Source: Platerodrilus igneus
Taxonomy: Eukaryota > Arthropoda > Insecta > Coleoptera > Lycidae
DNA: 64,000 bases
Direction of reading: 5' to 3'
Assembly: GCA_036346225.1 (NCBI GenBank)
Contig: JARFIW010001739.1
Location: 11,263,001 to 11,327,000, forward strand
The notes beneath the pieces were generated by a model. The model did no database searches. It worked only from the letters and a program-made list of their open reading frames with translations, and was not told where the DNA came from. This document shows, piece after piece, positions 22,510 through 35,205 of this stretch (within the stretch, counting starts at the first letter, position 1; every line of letters starts with the position of its first letter). Position numbers and translations under genes: made by a program.

Positions 22510-24389
22510 TATTTAATGAACCACTCTATTTCATTTTCATTTGTTAATATTTATCAAAACCCAGACCTGTGAATTAACACAGCATACTTGTATCCCTTAA
22601 TGTGAAGTATTTGTTCATCAACTGGTTTAGAAAATTAATCATTAGGACCGTAGTTGAAAAATGGGACTTACAACCTCATGTAAATGTTCTCTTGAACTCT
22701 TTAATATGCCGTTACAATTTGAATTCAATGGTAGGTTTTTTTTCGCATTTTAGGATCAGTCTTATACACAAAAATTTGTCACTTCAATAAGGTTACCCAC
22801 ATTGCCATTACGATTGATTACCTGGTAAAGCACGCGATAAAATTGTTGCACTCTATCAAATGTTCGATGTTTTGTGAGTTACTTTTGTTATTGCTTACGG
22901 CTATTTGGATTAGTCTTTTGTGGAATCTAAAATTACTGAAATTGTTTATCGACGTTTTACCGTCAAATAATTATAAATATTTATTTAATGTTGGGTGCGC
23001 TGTTGTGTTGCTGGAATAGTAAACATTCTCTGTTTCGCAATTAAATAACGAGTTTCCAACTTCACGCATAATTTCTTAACGTTCCTTTTCCCTTAGGTGC
23101 TTCTTTTTAATGATTATACTTTTTCTATGTATTACGTTTTGTTCCGAAACGTCTAAGTTTCGATTGTTTTAAAAGTTAGTTAGCAATATCAGGCGAAAAG
23201 TTGTAATTTTTGTGAAAGGTTATAGATATTGCTTATAAAAAACTCATTAAACCAAATTATTACGTTTTATAGTAGGCAGGGCATGTTGCGAAAGGGCTAC
23301 TACAGGTTAAAAAATTATACCTTGGTTTCCTTTATATTAAACATATCACATCTAACACAGCTTCATAGTTTACTGCTCAAGTTTATTAAAGTTCAGTGTA
23401 GCAGGTAGCAGCTGCCCTATAGTGGTTTTCCTAATGGATAGCGTGGTGTGGGATTTGTAAGCTGAGGTTACTTCTGTGCTTTAACCAGCTTTCTACTCCA
23501 CTTTGGGTAATGGATTAAGAAAACTTTAATAATCAAGTTAAGTTTCTACATATATTTTCTCAGTTTAAAATTTTCTAAAGTGAAATCAATGATTTTTATT
23601 ATGTGATGGAGTTTTGAAAGATATTTTTAAAGTTACATTAAGAAATGTTGTACTCACTAATCATTTAATGTGCTATAACTAGAGGAATGTAAATTTTGGA
23701 ACTAATTAGTTAAAGCTATAGGTTGATCCCCCGGTACGAAATACATCGTTGTTGGCCTTCTGTTTCCAGTCGCACCCTATAATATACTTCGCATTACAAA
23801 TACTACTATTGTACGCTCAACCTTCTAACGAATTGTCGCAATTTGTAGCACGTTGACATTCTTCAACTCTACATCCATGGTTTAGTACTATTGTTTTAAG
23901 TTCGAGTTTCCTACATAGACCTTTTTGTCTCTTGTAGTATATTTGTCCCTAGATATCTGTGCCGTTAAGAAAATAAATTTTTTATTGCTTATACCGATCA
24001 ATTTTTGAAACTAACCATCTGTTATGAACCCGTTGCTAGGTTAGCATACCTTAACTAGTGCCAAAGACACTTCCGTCGACACTTCACTATCAAGATTTTG
24101 TAGTTAACCTTGACACACATCGCTAAAATATGATAATTTCTCTTTATCAAATCAAGTTTTGAGAAATATGTTTGCTTTTTACACGACACGTCTCCTTCGT
24201 ACATTTTACCAAGGATTTTAGGTGGAAATTTTTAGATCTTCTAATGTTAAGTCGATGATAAAATTTGTTCTTCACTCTTTTTTAACAACCACGTATCGAC
24301 AGTAGTAGATGATGGTCTGTACTTAATTTACTATCGGATTCATAGCAGACCTTCTGCTGGTCAATACGTTAGGTTTGTGAGTTAACCAA
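22510..24389. other. No recognised feature
   Basis: AT-rich sequence without a convincing coding frame, RNA or repeat match within the window. Confidence 0.5.
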
Positions 24390-25636
24390 TACGAGGGATA
24401 TTATTTATGTATCGAGAATAGAAAGAATAAACAAATGAATTTGATGAAAAATACTTTTATTGTTATTCAAAATAATCGTTTTTAAAATTTATACACTTTT
24501 GCATAAGATTCAACCACCCTTCAAAGTACTTTCTCCAGTCACAAGATAGTAGCTCTAAAACATGCGTTTTGAATACCTCAACCGCTTCTTCGGGCGACGA
24601 AAATCGTTGTCCACGAAGTTTATCTTTAATTACTGAAAACAAGAAGAAGTCATTGGGGTGCCAAGTCGGGGCTATAAGACGGATGTGTGTCCAAATACTC
24701 GTTTGTTGCATGTGATGTGTGTGAGTTCGCATTGTCACGATGCAAAATGATTTGTTGTTTTGGGTTGGTTTCTCTTAACTTACCGAAAATTTCAAGCAAA
24801 CAAATGGTCGTATACCACGCTGAATTAACGGTCTTTTGATTTTCGGGAGCCACAGTAGCCACAAGAACGGTTTTCGTGAAGAAAACGCCACCATTTGCTT
24901 CTTAGCGCTTCGAGAACGAACAACTTTTGTTGGTTTTGCTTCACATTGAAACACCCACACTGCCGACTCGCTTTTTCTTTCTGGCTTACCAATGACGACG
25001 TTGTATACCACTTTGAATGCACCACACTTGTATTTTCAAGTCATTTTACGGCACCAATCAACATGAGCATTTTTTTGAGTATCTGTCAACAAATGTGGAC
25101 TCCAACGTGCACACAGCTTCCGAACACACAAATGTACGTGCAAAATCTTATGTATGGTGGTCATACTAATGCTTGAACATCTCTCGATTGCTTAATATGT
25201 CACATAGCGATCTTCTTTAATTAGTTTTCGTACAGCATCGATACTTTCCGGCACAACAACCGATTTTGACAAACCTTCTTTAATTTCAACCGTGAGCAAA
25301 CTACGTCCACGTTTGATTTCAGTGTACCAGCGATATACAGTGGCTGTGGATGGCGCTTTATCACCAAAAGTTGAATTCAGTTGATTGATACATTATTCTT
25401 GAGTTCGACCACGTCGAAAATCATAATAAATCATAGCTCTAAAATTTTCGCGAGTTAACTCCATATTTTGGCTGAGATGAAATTTTAAACACTGCAAAAA
25501 CACAAATAATGCTCGAACGTCGAAACGTTCTGAGTACATGTACCTGAAGAATGTCAAACTTTACGATGGGAATTTCAGATTTCACCTGGTAATACCAGTG
25601 TTGCCAGTTCTCAATACATAAATAGTGTCCCTTGTA
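24390..25636 (-). mobile_element. mariner-family DNA transposon, full length but decayed
   Basis: Imperfect terminal inverted repeats of about 28 bp: CGAGGGATATTATTTATGTA at 24392 against the complement of TACATAAATAGTGTCCCTTG near 25616. TA dinucleotides flank both ends, as expected for Tc1/mariner integration. The length of about 1.25 kb is typical. It encodes one transposase on the minus strand, now broken. Confidence 0.9.
24463..25464 (-). pseudogene. mariner transposase (DD34D family) pseudogene
   Basis: Starts at ATG 25464 (MELTRENFRAMIYYDF, HTH region) and ends near QKCINFKNDYFE at 24466. It carries in-frame stops in the HTH region (near 25395 and 25195) and before the catalytic core (near 25045), plus frame changes near 24890 and 24660. 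The central WYTTICL and RRD-type ILHRDNA block (second catalytic Asp) and the APND/PNDFFLF block (third Asp) survive, but the spacer between them is shortened. The TGDE-W block that should carry the first catalytic Asp is missing; the sequence passes from VYNVVIG directly to SAVWVF. The protein is inactive. Confidence 0.9.
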
Positions 25637-26024
25637 CAGCAGTCGTCGTTTTTGACGGAAATATATTGTGCGAGTGGAATTACTTACTCTATCTCGTGTT
25701 TTGTCCTATAATTGCTGGTAAGTGATTGACTTGTATATTATATCTGTTCTAGAAAAACTTCACGTAGAACTCCGCTTAGGAAATTTACATTCCGCATGGG
25801 TCTGGTTAAGCAAATTTCCACTTGCATGAGCTTTGGTGCGACGTCGATCTCCACCCCATAATAAATACAGCTAGGTGTTAACATCCCAAACCATCAATCA
25901 ACCCTTGGTGCTATCTTTGTCGCAGGACTAGAAGGCATTTACTATATACTACAGATTTAGTTTGCCAACAGTGAGCAACGAGCGTTAATTTTCTGCAACA
26001 GAAAAGTACTATCACTACATTTGA
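25637..26024. other. No recognised feature
   Basis: Nothing beyond AT-rich single-copy-looking sequence. Confidence 0.5.
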
Positions 26025-26236
26025 TTTTCCAGTACTCCACCCAAAGGTACTTCATAGGGCAGGCAGCAATTTTTTTTACTTGGAAATTTTGAAATTTACT
26101 GAACCCTTGCTGTTCCAAGCAAGGTAGGGATCTTTAACGTGCGTGACAACATTCACACGCGGGACGAGACTTACGTTTTACCTCTCATTCAAAGGAGGGC
26201 GTATATTTGTGAAAAATGCACGCCTAACAGTAGGTG
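26025..26236 (-). mobile_element. SINE copy 1, lacking its tRNA head
   Basis: The minus-strand body and 3' end match the other SINE copies (GTTGTCACGCACGTTAAAGA-type body near 26140 and the GGAGTACTGG-type end). Homology stops at about 26236, before the tRNA-derived part, so the copy is 5'-truncated. Confidence 0.8.
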
Positions 26237-26264
26237 ATTTTGGACAAGTCTGGAACAACGCCGT

Positions 26265-26355
26265 CGCCGTCTTTCCACCTTCCTTTTCCATCTTTCACAT
26301 TCTACCTTCCGCCTTCCACATTCCACCTGCCGCTTTCCACTTTTCACATTCTACT
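26265..26355. repeat. Pyrimidine-rich short minisatellite
   Basis: Repeated CTTTCCAC / CTTCCACATTC words of about 17-20 bp period. Confidence 0.7.
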
Positions 26356-27639
26356 ATATTTTAAAAATTATTCAACGTAACTGATCAGATACATTTAAAT
26401 CCGATGTTGAGAGTCGGCTGTTAAATTATCCAACTTATTTTTTAAAACTATGTATATAATAAGATTTAAATAAGGAACAGTTTATGAATATAAATCTTAA
26501 TTAGAAGAAAATAGAAATTTTGGACTCTATTTCCTGTAAGGGAGTGATTATTCAGTAGTTATAATTTTTATGATCTTGTTACATTCAGCTGCTGTGTCTT
26601 ACAAAATCCGCTCAATTATAGTTGACTAACACGTTAACACTGTTTACAAATTTTCTACGTCCGTAATACGTGGTACCTATGTAAACCATATTACTCCATA
26701 TATACTGAAAACTCGTGATTGCTTTGATCTAGGCAACTACTTGTCATAGTTTGCGTTTTTGAAAAGAGAGAATCTTACTGTTTATTTACTTCCTGTTGTA
26801 CTTAAAAAATTAAAAGCAAATACAATGTCCTTCGTAACATTACCGAAGATTTAACCGAGTAACCAAACGCATTCACACTTTGTATATCCTACCTATTCCG
26901 TTGTTGATGAAACGTGAACCTCCCATCCCGCTGAAATGGCTAGTATTGCTTTTGGATTCTGATCTACGCTGTGATAACCGTCTTAAGCTGCACGTACTGG
27001 AAGATAAATCATTACCAAGATAAGTTTTTCTTATTTTCTGTTTATTTTGGACTAAGTATTTAACAAGTAAGAGGTCAATAAAGATTGTATGAGCCTCGTG
27101 TAAACATATCCGTATTTTTCTAACATATTAACCTCGTGATCATCGGTATCCGTGCTTATCGTACGGGTAGATGCAGAGTTCTTAAAATGGAATAGCTATT
27201 TCCTAGGTACCTGGATGTTCCTAGCGAGGTCACCACCGTTCTATTAGAACTAGAAGTAGTTTTCCTATTCAACCCCTATTGTATATGTACCCTAAATGGT
27301 GCATAAACTAATTGTACAGCGAATTCACGGGCTTGTTAATCTTTAGCAAAAAATGTTGAAACTATGTAAATATGTACGCCACCATAGCGGTCTTTCTTGT
27401 AAACTTATTTTGGCAATATTTATAACCTCTGATTACTTAACATAGAGAAATATACCGTAGACCTTTTACTTAACGAAAACAATAGACTTAATTATTTATG
27501 TTCACTTATTGTATTACTAGTAAGCATGTGGAAGTGACCTATTAGACCCAACCATCACAGGCAGAGCTATTACCCCGCTTAATGTTAGTGTCATATATTA
27601 CCTCTAGAAAAAGATTGCTAAAAATATATATGTGGAACA
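26356..27639. other. No recognised feature
   Basis: No coding frame, RNA or repeat match seen. Confidence 0.5.
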
Positions 27640-27745
27640 CGACAGTGTATGGCTGTGAAACTTAGACGGTAGAAGAAGCGAACAGGAAAAATAAATGTAG
27701 TGCTCTAGACGTATGGTCAAGATATCATGAATAGACAAAGTTAAG
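27640..27745 (+). mobile_element. LINE RT C-terminal remnant
   Basis: The plus strand reads TVYGCET, stop, TVEEANRK and then a W-containing stretch ending in TKLRRG. This is the YG-ETW...E region after the RT domain of RTE/CR1-like LINEs, with in-frame stops. It is a short decayed fragment. Confidence 0.5.
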
Positions 27746-29489
27746 AAGAGGACTTAACTTGCATAACTTATAGACAAGAATTCCATAATAAATTACTTTT
27801 ATATTATAGTTAGGCTCCCTTATAATAAAGACCAAGTTTAGAAATAGCTTAAGGCTTAAATATTGTAAATTCCAGCGGCGGTCTTCAGAATTTAAAGCTC
27901 TACCCTTGCAAACCAAATACAATAACCCTTTTAAAGCTTATGTCGGATATAGATTGAAAAATCTGATAAAATTAAATGATACATTACCTTTTAACGTAAA
28001 TAAAGAAAAGCAATTTTTTGTTGAAAAGCTTAATTTTCTTAATAATTTCTTTGATTGATAAGGTTATAGAAAACGAAACATTGAAAATAGCCAAACTATT
28101 TTTCCAATTTGATTTGTTCAAAGATTGCTAGTAATTTTAAGTAGTCTGGAGACATCTATTGTATTTAAAATCCATTTTGGCTCAAGTGGGTTAACCGGTC
28201 TTTTGTTAATGGCAGACCACTGTCGCCAACAGGTATGGTCCACAATCAAGTAATTACAATTCCGAGAAGATACAAAATATTTAAACCCTTAAAAAAATAA
28301 TTGCATCCGTGACCCTCATCTTAAAAGGGGTTGGATTTGGTTTCTAAAGTCTTGTTTTTGGGGAGGTTCTGTTAAGTCATTGGATAACAGAAATGTGACG
28401 TAAATAATGGTTAGAGTAGGAATTAATCTATATAACTTAAAGCTTTAGCAAAAAGAGGGAGATTTCAATGTGGCTGTCCGTGGTCAAGAGGTAGAAAGAA
28501 ACGTAGTTCGCGGGTAGCGTTCTCCGGCATCACAAATATGAAATTGCACTTAGTATCACGATAGTGAAGTTGGAAAGGAGTAATTAACACTTCCAGTTCG
28601 CGAGGGTTACGCCCGTATGTTCGCGGATTTATAGTGGTATAAAGTAATAATAAAAAGCTTATAGGCGTGTGACGCACAAGTTAAGTTATATTTTCAACAA
28701 GATCCTGCCGGGTTCGTGTGCCATTCCATTATTTAAAAATTACAAGCAACAAGAGCAACAAGCGAGATTCTCTCCCCCAATTTAAGAGCTGTTCTACGTT
28801 GGAAGGCAAGCCATCAAACAATGGACAATTTTTAGTAAGTTTTTATAGTTAAGTAGCATGACCAATTTTTAGTTAATTTATTTGTTAGAACGTTTTGTCC
28901 ATAAACCGTAGGATTAATTTAGTGTAAAATTTATAAGATAAGTTTCTTCCATATAAGTGTTTGGGAATTACTTATGTACGCAAAGTTATCATAATTCCAT
29001 ATTTACCCATTTAATCTAAACTTTTAAATTGAAATCAATAAATTTCTGAATGTAAGAGGTTCACGTTTATTGCTCTGTGAATTAAATAGTTTTGTTTGCC
29101 GTTGATTAAGTCAATAGTTTTTATATCTTTTTGATCATGAAAGTTGCATAAGTATTCAAAAAGATAAGAATTGATTAAAAGGAACAATTGTCCTCCTTGG
29201 GATGACAAGTCTCTCAAGGTTTTGCACGAACATTTGGACATTCTCGACTTGTCTGGCGTCCTTGGTAATTGTCATTAAGCCACAATATTTTTGAAAAGTA
29301 AGTGCCAAATTTTTTTGTAGTATATTATAGATTAATTTAACCCTTTCTGCAAAATTTTAACCCTCTATATGATCCACGACCTTCCGCTAGCTAGTGCCGG
29401 TGACCCCTCTTTAATTTTTGTTTTACAGGCCGCCCCATTTTATAATTTTACTGAAAAATACATACTTAGTAGCTTTCCGCCTGTAAGAT
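27746..29489. other. No recognised feature
   Basis: AT-rich; no convincing gene or repeat. Confidence 0.5.
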
Positions 29490-29790
29490 AATGTTCTAGA
29501 AATGGTAGGAGAAGAAAGAAATAAGTGGAAAACAGCAAAAATAGGAAAGATAGGACGATAGGTAACATTCTAAGTTATGAGACAATAGTGTGGAATATAT
29601 TAGAAGCAGAAATAGGAAAAAAGAGAGGTAGAGGTTTGACTATTGCGTACATATAGTCAAAGATGTAAGCTGCGGGAATTGTGGGGAATGCGTAAGCTAG
29701 CTCTGAATAGATATAGATGAACGTACGCTTCCAACCAATTCCAGGACGGAAACTTAATGACGAAAAAAAATAATTGCACTTAAACCTAAT
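29490..29790 (+). mobile_element. LINE 3'-end remnant, copy a
   Basis: Same family as 30560-31085. Shared words are GGAAAACA-CAAAAATAGGA, AAAAAGAGAGGTAGA, TAGTCAAAGATGTAAGCTG-type and CCA-TTCCAGGAC. Translation gives the GKRGRGR-like and C-terminal patterns of LINE RT tails but with many stops. It ends in an A-rich run near 29762-29772. Confidence 0.65.
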
Positions 29791-29922
29791 GATTACTATA
29801 TATAATTCTCAACTAATGTTGATTGTGGGAAAGGATTTTTCGGAAATCTATTAATTCGGCAAATTGTCAAGTGTTGGGGTATCCTGGTAGCAGTCAGATT
29901 ACCTTAACCACTTTCACATACC

Positions 29923-30222
29923 TTACACGTTATTTCCTAATGCTCTACCCTAAGATACTACATTGGCCGGGAAGCGAGTTTCCTTTACCTGCAATTTTTG
30001 AATTTTGCCAAACCCTTGCTGTTCCAAACAAGGTAGAGATCTTTAATGTGCGTGACAACACACACACGGAAACTCCATTTTACTTCTCATCCGAACTAGG
30101 GCGTTTTTTTGTGAAAAATGCTAGCCTAACATTTTTCAAGCGAACCGTGTCGGGATTCGATTCCGAGACCTTGGGCGTGGTAGTCACACGCATACCAACT
30201 ACGCCACAGAACCGCCCCCCCC
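29923..30222 (-). mobile_element. tRNA-derived SINE copy 2
   Basis: Full SINE on the minus strand: tRNA-like head at about 30150-30222 (B box GGGATTCGATTCCGAGA on the plus strand), a body of about 150 bp, and a 3' end matching the U-unit words near 29930-29955. It is flanked by TTCACATACC at 29913-29922 and 30223-30232. Confidence 0.88.
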
Positions 30223-30232
30223 TTCACATACC

Positions 30233-30542
30233 TTACATGTGATTTTTTCCAAAGCTCCACCCCGAAGGTACTACATTGGCCAGGAAGCAAGTTTTTTACC
30301 TGAAAATTTTTTGAATTTTGCCGAACCTTTGCTGTTCCAAGCAAGGTAGGGATCTTTAACGTGCGTGACAACACTCACACACGGGACCTCCATTTTACTT
30401 CTCATCCAAACGAGGGTGTATTTTTGTGAAAAATGCTAGCCTAACATTTTTCAAGCGGACCGTGTCGGGATTCGAACCCGGGATCTTGGGCGTAGTGGTC
30501 ACACACATACCAACTACGTCACGGATCCTCCACCCCACCCCC
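30233..30542 (-). mobile_element. tRNA-derived SINE copy 3, in tandem with copy 2
   Basis: The same SINE in the same orientation, better preserved (plus-strand GGGATTCGAACCCGGGATCT marks the B box). It is flanked by TTCACATACC at 30223-30232 and 30543-30552, so copies 2 and 3 share one target word three times. Confidence 0.9.
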
Positions 30543-30559
30543 TTCACATACCGCTGAAT

Positions 30560-31085
30560 ATTGGTGAAATAAGGTATATATTTAGAAACAGTAGAAGGAG
30601 AGCCAAACTGTATCTAACAAGAAAGAGCAGCTGCTACGTTCGAAGACAACAAACATAGAAACAAGGGAAAAATTGTTGAAAGCTGTACGGCTATGCAATG
30701 GGTATAGTAGGAAAAGCATGCAAGAAAAAGGTAGAAACCTTTTAGAATGTAGTGCTTCAGATGCATTATGATGATAGCATGTACAGAAAAAGTTAATAAC
30801 CAAGAGGTTTTAGAAATAGTAGCGAAAGAAAGATATCCGTGGAAAACAAAAAAATAGGAGAGATAGAAAGATAGGACACGTTCTAAGGCATTTTGGAAAT
30901 AGCGCGGAATAATAAGCAGAGATAAGGAAAAAGAGAGGTAGAAGAAGACTTAGATCAGACTGTTTCACCCACATAGTGAAAGATGTAAGCTGTGGGAGCT
31001 TTAGCGAAATGTGTAAGTTAGTTCAGAATTGGAAACAATGAGGGTACGCGTCTAACCAGTTCCAGGACTGATGACCTAATGATGA
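30560..31085 (+). mobile_element. LINE 3'-end remnant, copy b
   Basis: Longer than copy a. It includes a YG-type region near 30690, a GKRGR-like stretch near 30925, and a C-terminal stretch ending NQFQD before a stop near 31070. The end is a GATGATGATGATA-type short tandem tail. It has many stops and frame changes. Likely RTE/CR1-like; the exact clade is not determined. Confidence 0.7.
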
Positions 31086-31090
31086 TGATA

Positions 31091-32164
31091 TACAGCGTGT
31101 TTGAACAGGAACCCCGTAGTTTTATTGTGTTGTAGAAACTGTTCAAAGTGATACACATTATTCTAGTTTGTGGTGCCTGATTCATCAACTGTCCAAGTTT
31201 TGCTCCCTGCAGCTGGCATGACTGCTTGACTTTGAGACGGCGTCACTGCTCAGTTCGCTTATTTTAGTTTAAGCGTGCAGTGTAGTGCAAAGTTTACTCC
31301 TTAACAAAAAGCGCAGTGTATTATTTGGCTTGTGCAAAATGAACCAATTACAACAGTGCAACGTAATTTTAGACGTCAGCAAAAACTATCCGTCATTGGT
31401 TACATTTTTTCAAGTAAACCGGTAGTGTTTTAAAAGGGAAATCGCCAGATAGACCGAGAATTTCTGAAGATGTTGTTGAACAGATCCATGTTTCGTGTGT
31501 TCGGAGCCCAAAGAAGTCATTTGCCAGACGTAGTCTCCAAATATGATTGCCTAAAGATACGGTATATATGATGTTATGCGTAAAAGACTTTATTTGCGTG
31601 CCTACAAATTGCAACTGTTGCATGAAATAAAACCTACTGATAATATCAAAAGGTTAGAGTTTGCTGTTGACTTTCTAAACAGTATTGATGATAATGACAA
31701 TTTCTTGAAAACTGTTTTCTTTTTTGATGAGGCTATATGTCATGTTAGTGGAACAGTAAATCGTCAAACTGCAGAATTTGGAGGTCAGAGCATATCTTTC
31801 CCCAAATGGATGATATTGAGGCGGAGAAAGGGTTTGTGTTTTCCAACAAGATGGCGCTCCACCTCGTTACACATAAAAAACGTTGTGTACAGTGAAAAGA
31901 TCCGAGACATCAATCATTTACGCGAAAGAGTCGTCACGGAGGTTGTGACAGTTGCACCTGATATGTTGGTGAATACGTGGCGGAAGTGGAATATTGTCTC
32001 GACGTGTGCAGGGCAACAAATGGATCTCACGTTAGTCCATTAATGTTAAAACAAAACTTGTAAGTACTCTCTTTTATTGTATGTACTCGTAGACGTAGTT
32101 TTTTATTAATTACAACATTAAATTTATACTTAAAACTAGGGAGTTCTTTTTCAAACACCTTGTA
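31091..32164 (+). mobile_element. Internally deleted mariner-like DNA transposon with CAGGGTGTTT-type ends
   Basis: Terminal inverted repeats 31091-31124 and 32131-32164 (TACAGCGTGTTTGAACAGGA against the complement of a CTTTTTCAAACACCTTGTA-type end), with TA at each end. It is about 1.07 kb, shorter than the autonomous family. The transposase is on the plus strand, with a large deletion in the catalytic region. Confidence 0.88.
31291..32043 (+). pseudogene. mariner-like transposase pseudogene (RAYKLQLLHEIKP family)
   Basis: The N-terminal HTH region is frame-broken (VQRNFRRQQKLSV near 31350, then SPKKSFARRSLQ). The longest intact piece, 31576-32043, has LRAYKLQLLHEIKPTDNIKR and the first catalytic Asp (FFDEA). 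A frame change follows near NRQTAEFG. The second catalytic Asp block (FQQDGAPPRYT) is present in another frame near 31835. The block with the third catalytic residue (RSPD-TPLDFFLWG in relatives) is deleted; the sequence jumps to KNVVYSEKIRDINHLRERVV. The C-terminus is recognisable to QMDLTLVH. Non-functional. Confidence 0.85.
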
Positions 32165-32796
32165 TAATAATATTCTAAAAGTTTTGCCTACGTCAAACAA
32201 AAAAAAAAGCGGTACTAAAAACCATAAAGCTCTATGGAAGCTTTATATTTTAAATCCGTTTGTCGAGTATAGGTGTTCATATACGTAAATGGAATCAATT
32301 GCACAATTAAATAAGGTTTTTGAGCTCTAGTCGCAATTCGTTATCTCGCTGCTTCATATTAAAGTAACTGCAAATCAGTCATTTGCGACGGACAGTTTCT
32401 CTACTACATGTAACATTAATGTTCTGCTAATGGTTTTATTGAAACAAACGTTAAGCAATGCTCGCTTTAGAATTTTAAAGCGGGTACTTCAAGCTGGCAG
32501 GTCTTTTAATCATCCGCACTAGATTGCATATAAATATTACATAAACGTTCGCTATACAAATCTTAGTAACTACACCATAGATACGGATAATGTTCATTAA
32601 GGCACTGACCGTTTTATTTAGAAAGTGTTTTTTGACTTTATTTGATGCGGATCTTGGTTATAATTTATGCAGATTACAATCTTTATTCGTCCTTTGTATG
32701 AAGGCGTTTTACTAAGATTGTCATCAACAACTTTGCTGTCATAGAAAGTAAGTTTAGTCGCACTAAATTTTCAGGAAATATCATGGATATACATGG

Positions 32797-32828
<32 letters not shown>

Positions 32829-35164
32829 GCTATGATAATAGGGTAGTTTAAGGGTAGATTAAGTCATAGGGGTCGTAGGATAGATATAAATAACTTTAAC
32901 CTTAAGATAATCAAATAATTTTTATTGGGGACTTCTTTTATTGGGACGTTTTATTGTAAGCAATTCTTATATTGAGACGCCATTTTGTTGATGCCATTTT
33001 GTGGAGACAATTTTGTTGATACGACTCAATGTTCATGTCCAGATATAAGCATTTTCGCAAATCTAAAATACCAGAAATTAAAAGTGGATAACTTTGGCCA
33101 ATAAGTAAAGCGGACACAACAAGGGATGCACACCACAGACTAAGATGGAACTCCAGAAACCATTCCAGATTAACGATTTTTAAACATTTTACTATTGAAA
33201 GACTGTTTCAAATTTAATATTTGCTATACATTATGTATTTATAAGAGTCATCAAAAAATCATTAGAAAAATATGAAAACAGGGAAAAGCATCTTGGAACG
33301 TTTGAAGGTACTTCAGTGCAATTAAAGGATATTTTTGCTGGCTTTCAGAAAAGCATAAATTTGGTAAATGTAAATATTTTATATAAAAGGGGAAATTTTG
33401 AGTATTGTACATATTATCAATTATTATATTTTGTGTTCTAGAACTGCTTTATTTGAATTCGTTTAAAGGTTAAAATATGATTTATTCAGTGAGCTAGACG
33501 GGGTAAAATCCTAAAGTAAATATCATAGCAAAATAAAGATATCATAGCAATAAAAATCACGCACAATATTGGGCCTTAATGTAATTCATATCAATTTTAT
33601 GGTACGCCCAATCGTAGGGCGAATATCATATCGATTTTATGACACCCATCGTAGGGACATAAAATCCCAAAGATAAACTCATAGCATATTTCATAACGCA
33701 ATAACACATAGATAATGGGGCAAAACGCGTACGTATTATTAGAAATGTAGAAATTGACACCTTTTTGTAAAGCTCGACATCTATAAACAAAGTATGGAAC
33801 TATAAGTTTTGGTATACGTGCAGAATTAAGCGGAAAATTCAATAAATTTCTATACAAGATTATTGTCCACGTGATTTTTGGAGCGTCTGACCAATAAAGT
33901 AAACAACTCGGAGTGAAACCCAACCCGCTGCATGATAGCACAGTGCAACGCCTCTGCCATGGTCAAGCAACAAGATAGTGGGCGGTCAACCAAAAACAGC
34001 ACGTGAAACGACTTGTCTATATAATGCATCAAGACTGGTAACAAACATTCATTTCATAAAGAACGAACTGTACCAGTCGTAACAAAAGTATTACGTGGAT
34101 TTCAACTTAGTAAAGTTAAATTAAAAATTATAAGCAAAAGTTACATTAATTAAAATTTCAAGTGAAGGAAACAGTATAAGTGCGCGTCTAAACGTACGAG
34201 TATATAAAAATTTGCCCTAGGCTTCAAACGTAAGCCTAAAATTAATTACTGATAAACAAAATTTTTACAATTCACTATTCAAGACTCCAAGTAAGTACGG
34301 AAGTAAAACACAAAACAATTCTTCAATGCGCCAATCAAGTACGGAAGTGAAACTCAAAACAATACTTCAATACTAATATTTCTATACTTCTAAGTACTAT
34401 AAACGATAAATGGGATAACTCTAAATTAAGATGTTGAGATTTCAAGTAAAACTATAAGCAACACTTTTATTCGAAGTCACTCGTTGAGTTGCAGAAAAAC
34501 AGTTTGAGGCATTGGGGTACACGCAGAGCTGCGGGTCAACAACCACTAAACTAGCAACTGATTTGAAACAGGAAACTCCCGTGGGAATCAATCGGAAGAA
34601 TACTAGGTTAGAATTAAATTTTCAATTAATAACATAAGTTTTATTTTAAATATATGAAAATTTTGTCTAAAGGGTAATCAAAAAATTTGGCGATACATAG
34701 AAAATACGTTAAAAGAAAGGGAAATGTTTATTGAACGTTCAACAAAATATTCAATATAATACATAATTATTTTTGCTTGCTTTAATTGCTTAAAAGGGCT
34801 TATAAATTATGGTAATGAACAATTTCAGTATTTACTTTAATTTTGATTCAAAGATTCTTAAATAGCATATGACAGTACGAAGGTAGTAGAGTTGGAAATT
34901 GTACACATTTCTTAGCTTATTATACAAACTTGGACGAATTTCGTTCATTTTGTTCAGGTACATGAAGTGTTAGAGGGAAGGGGGTAAATATTCTTTGTCA
35001 CCATATCGTTGTTCACTCTGTGCAGGGGATAACTAAGCTAGTCGGGACATAAATTTTATTGTGTACTGATTTTAAAATTAACTTAGATATTTTAAAGGCG
35101 CAGAGACAAGGTTATCAAGAGGTAATTGATCGTAAAAATTAAGCGGAGATATCGTAGCAATATA

Positions 35165-35168
<4 letters not shown>
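32165..35168. other. Unassigned; TA tract and two small local duplications
   Basis: (TA)n at about 32797-32823. An imperfect two-copy repeat of about 37 bp at 33585-33660 (ATCGTAGGG and ATTTTATG words). A two-copy AAGTACGGAAGT-AAAC-CAAAACAAT duplication at about 34290-34375. No coding frame is convincing. Confidence 0.5.

Positions 35169-35204
<36 letters not shown>
35169..35204. repeat. (TA)n microsatellite
   Basis: A pure TA tract directly before T copy 2. Confidence 0.95.
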
Positions 35205-35205
<1 letters not shown>

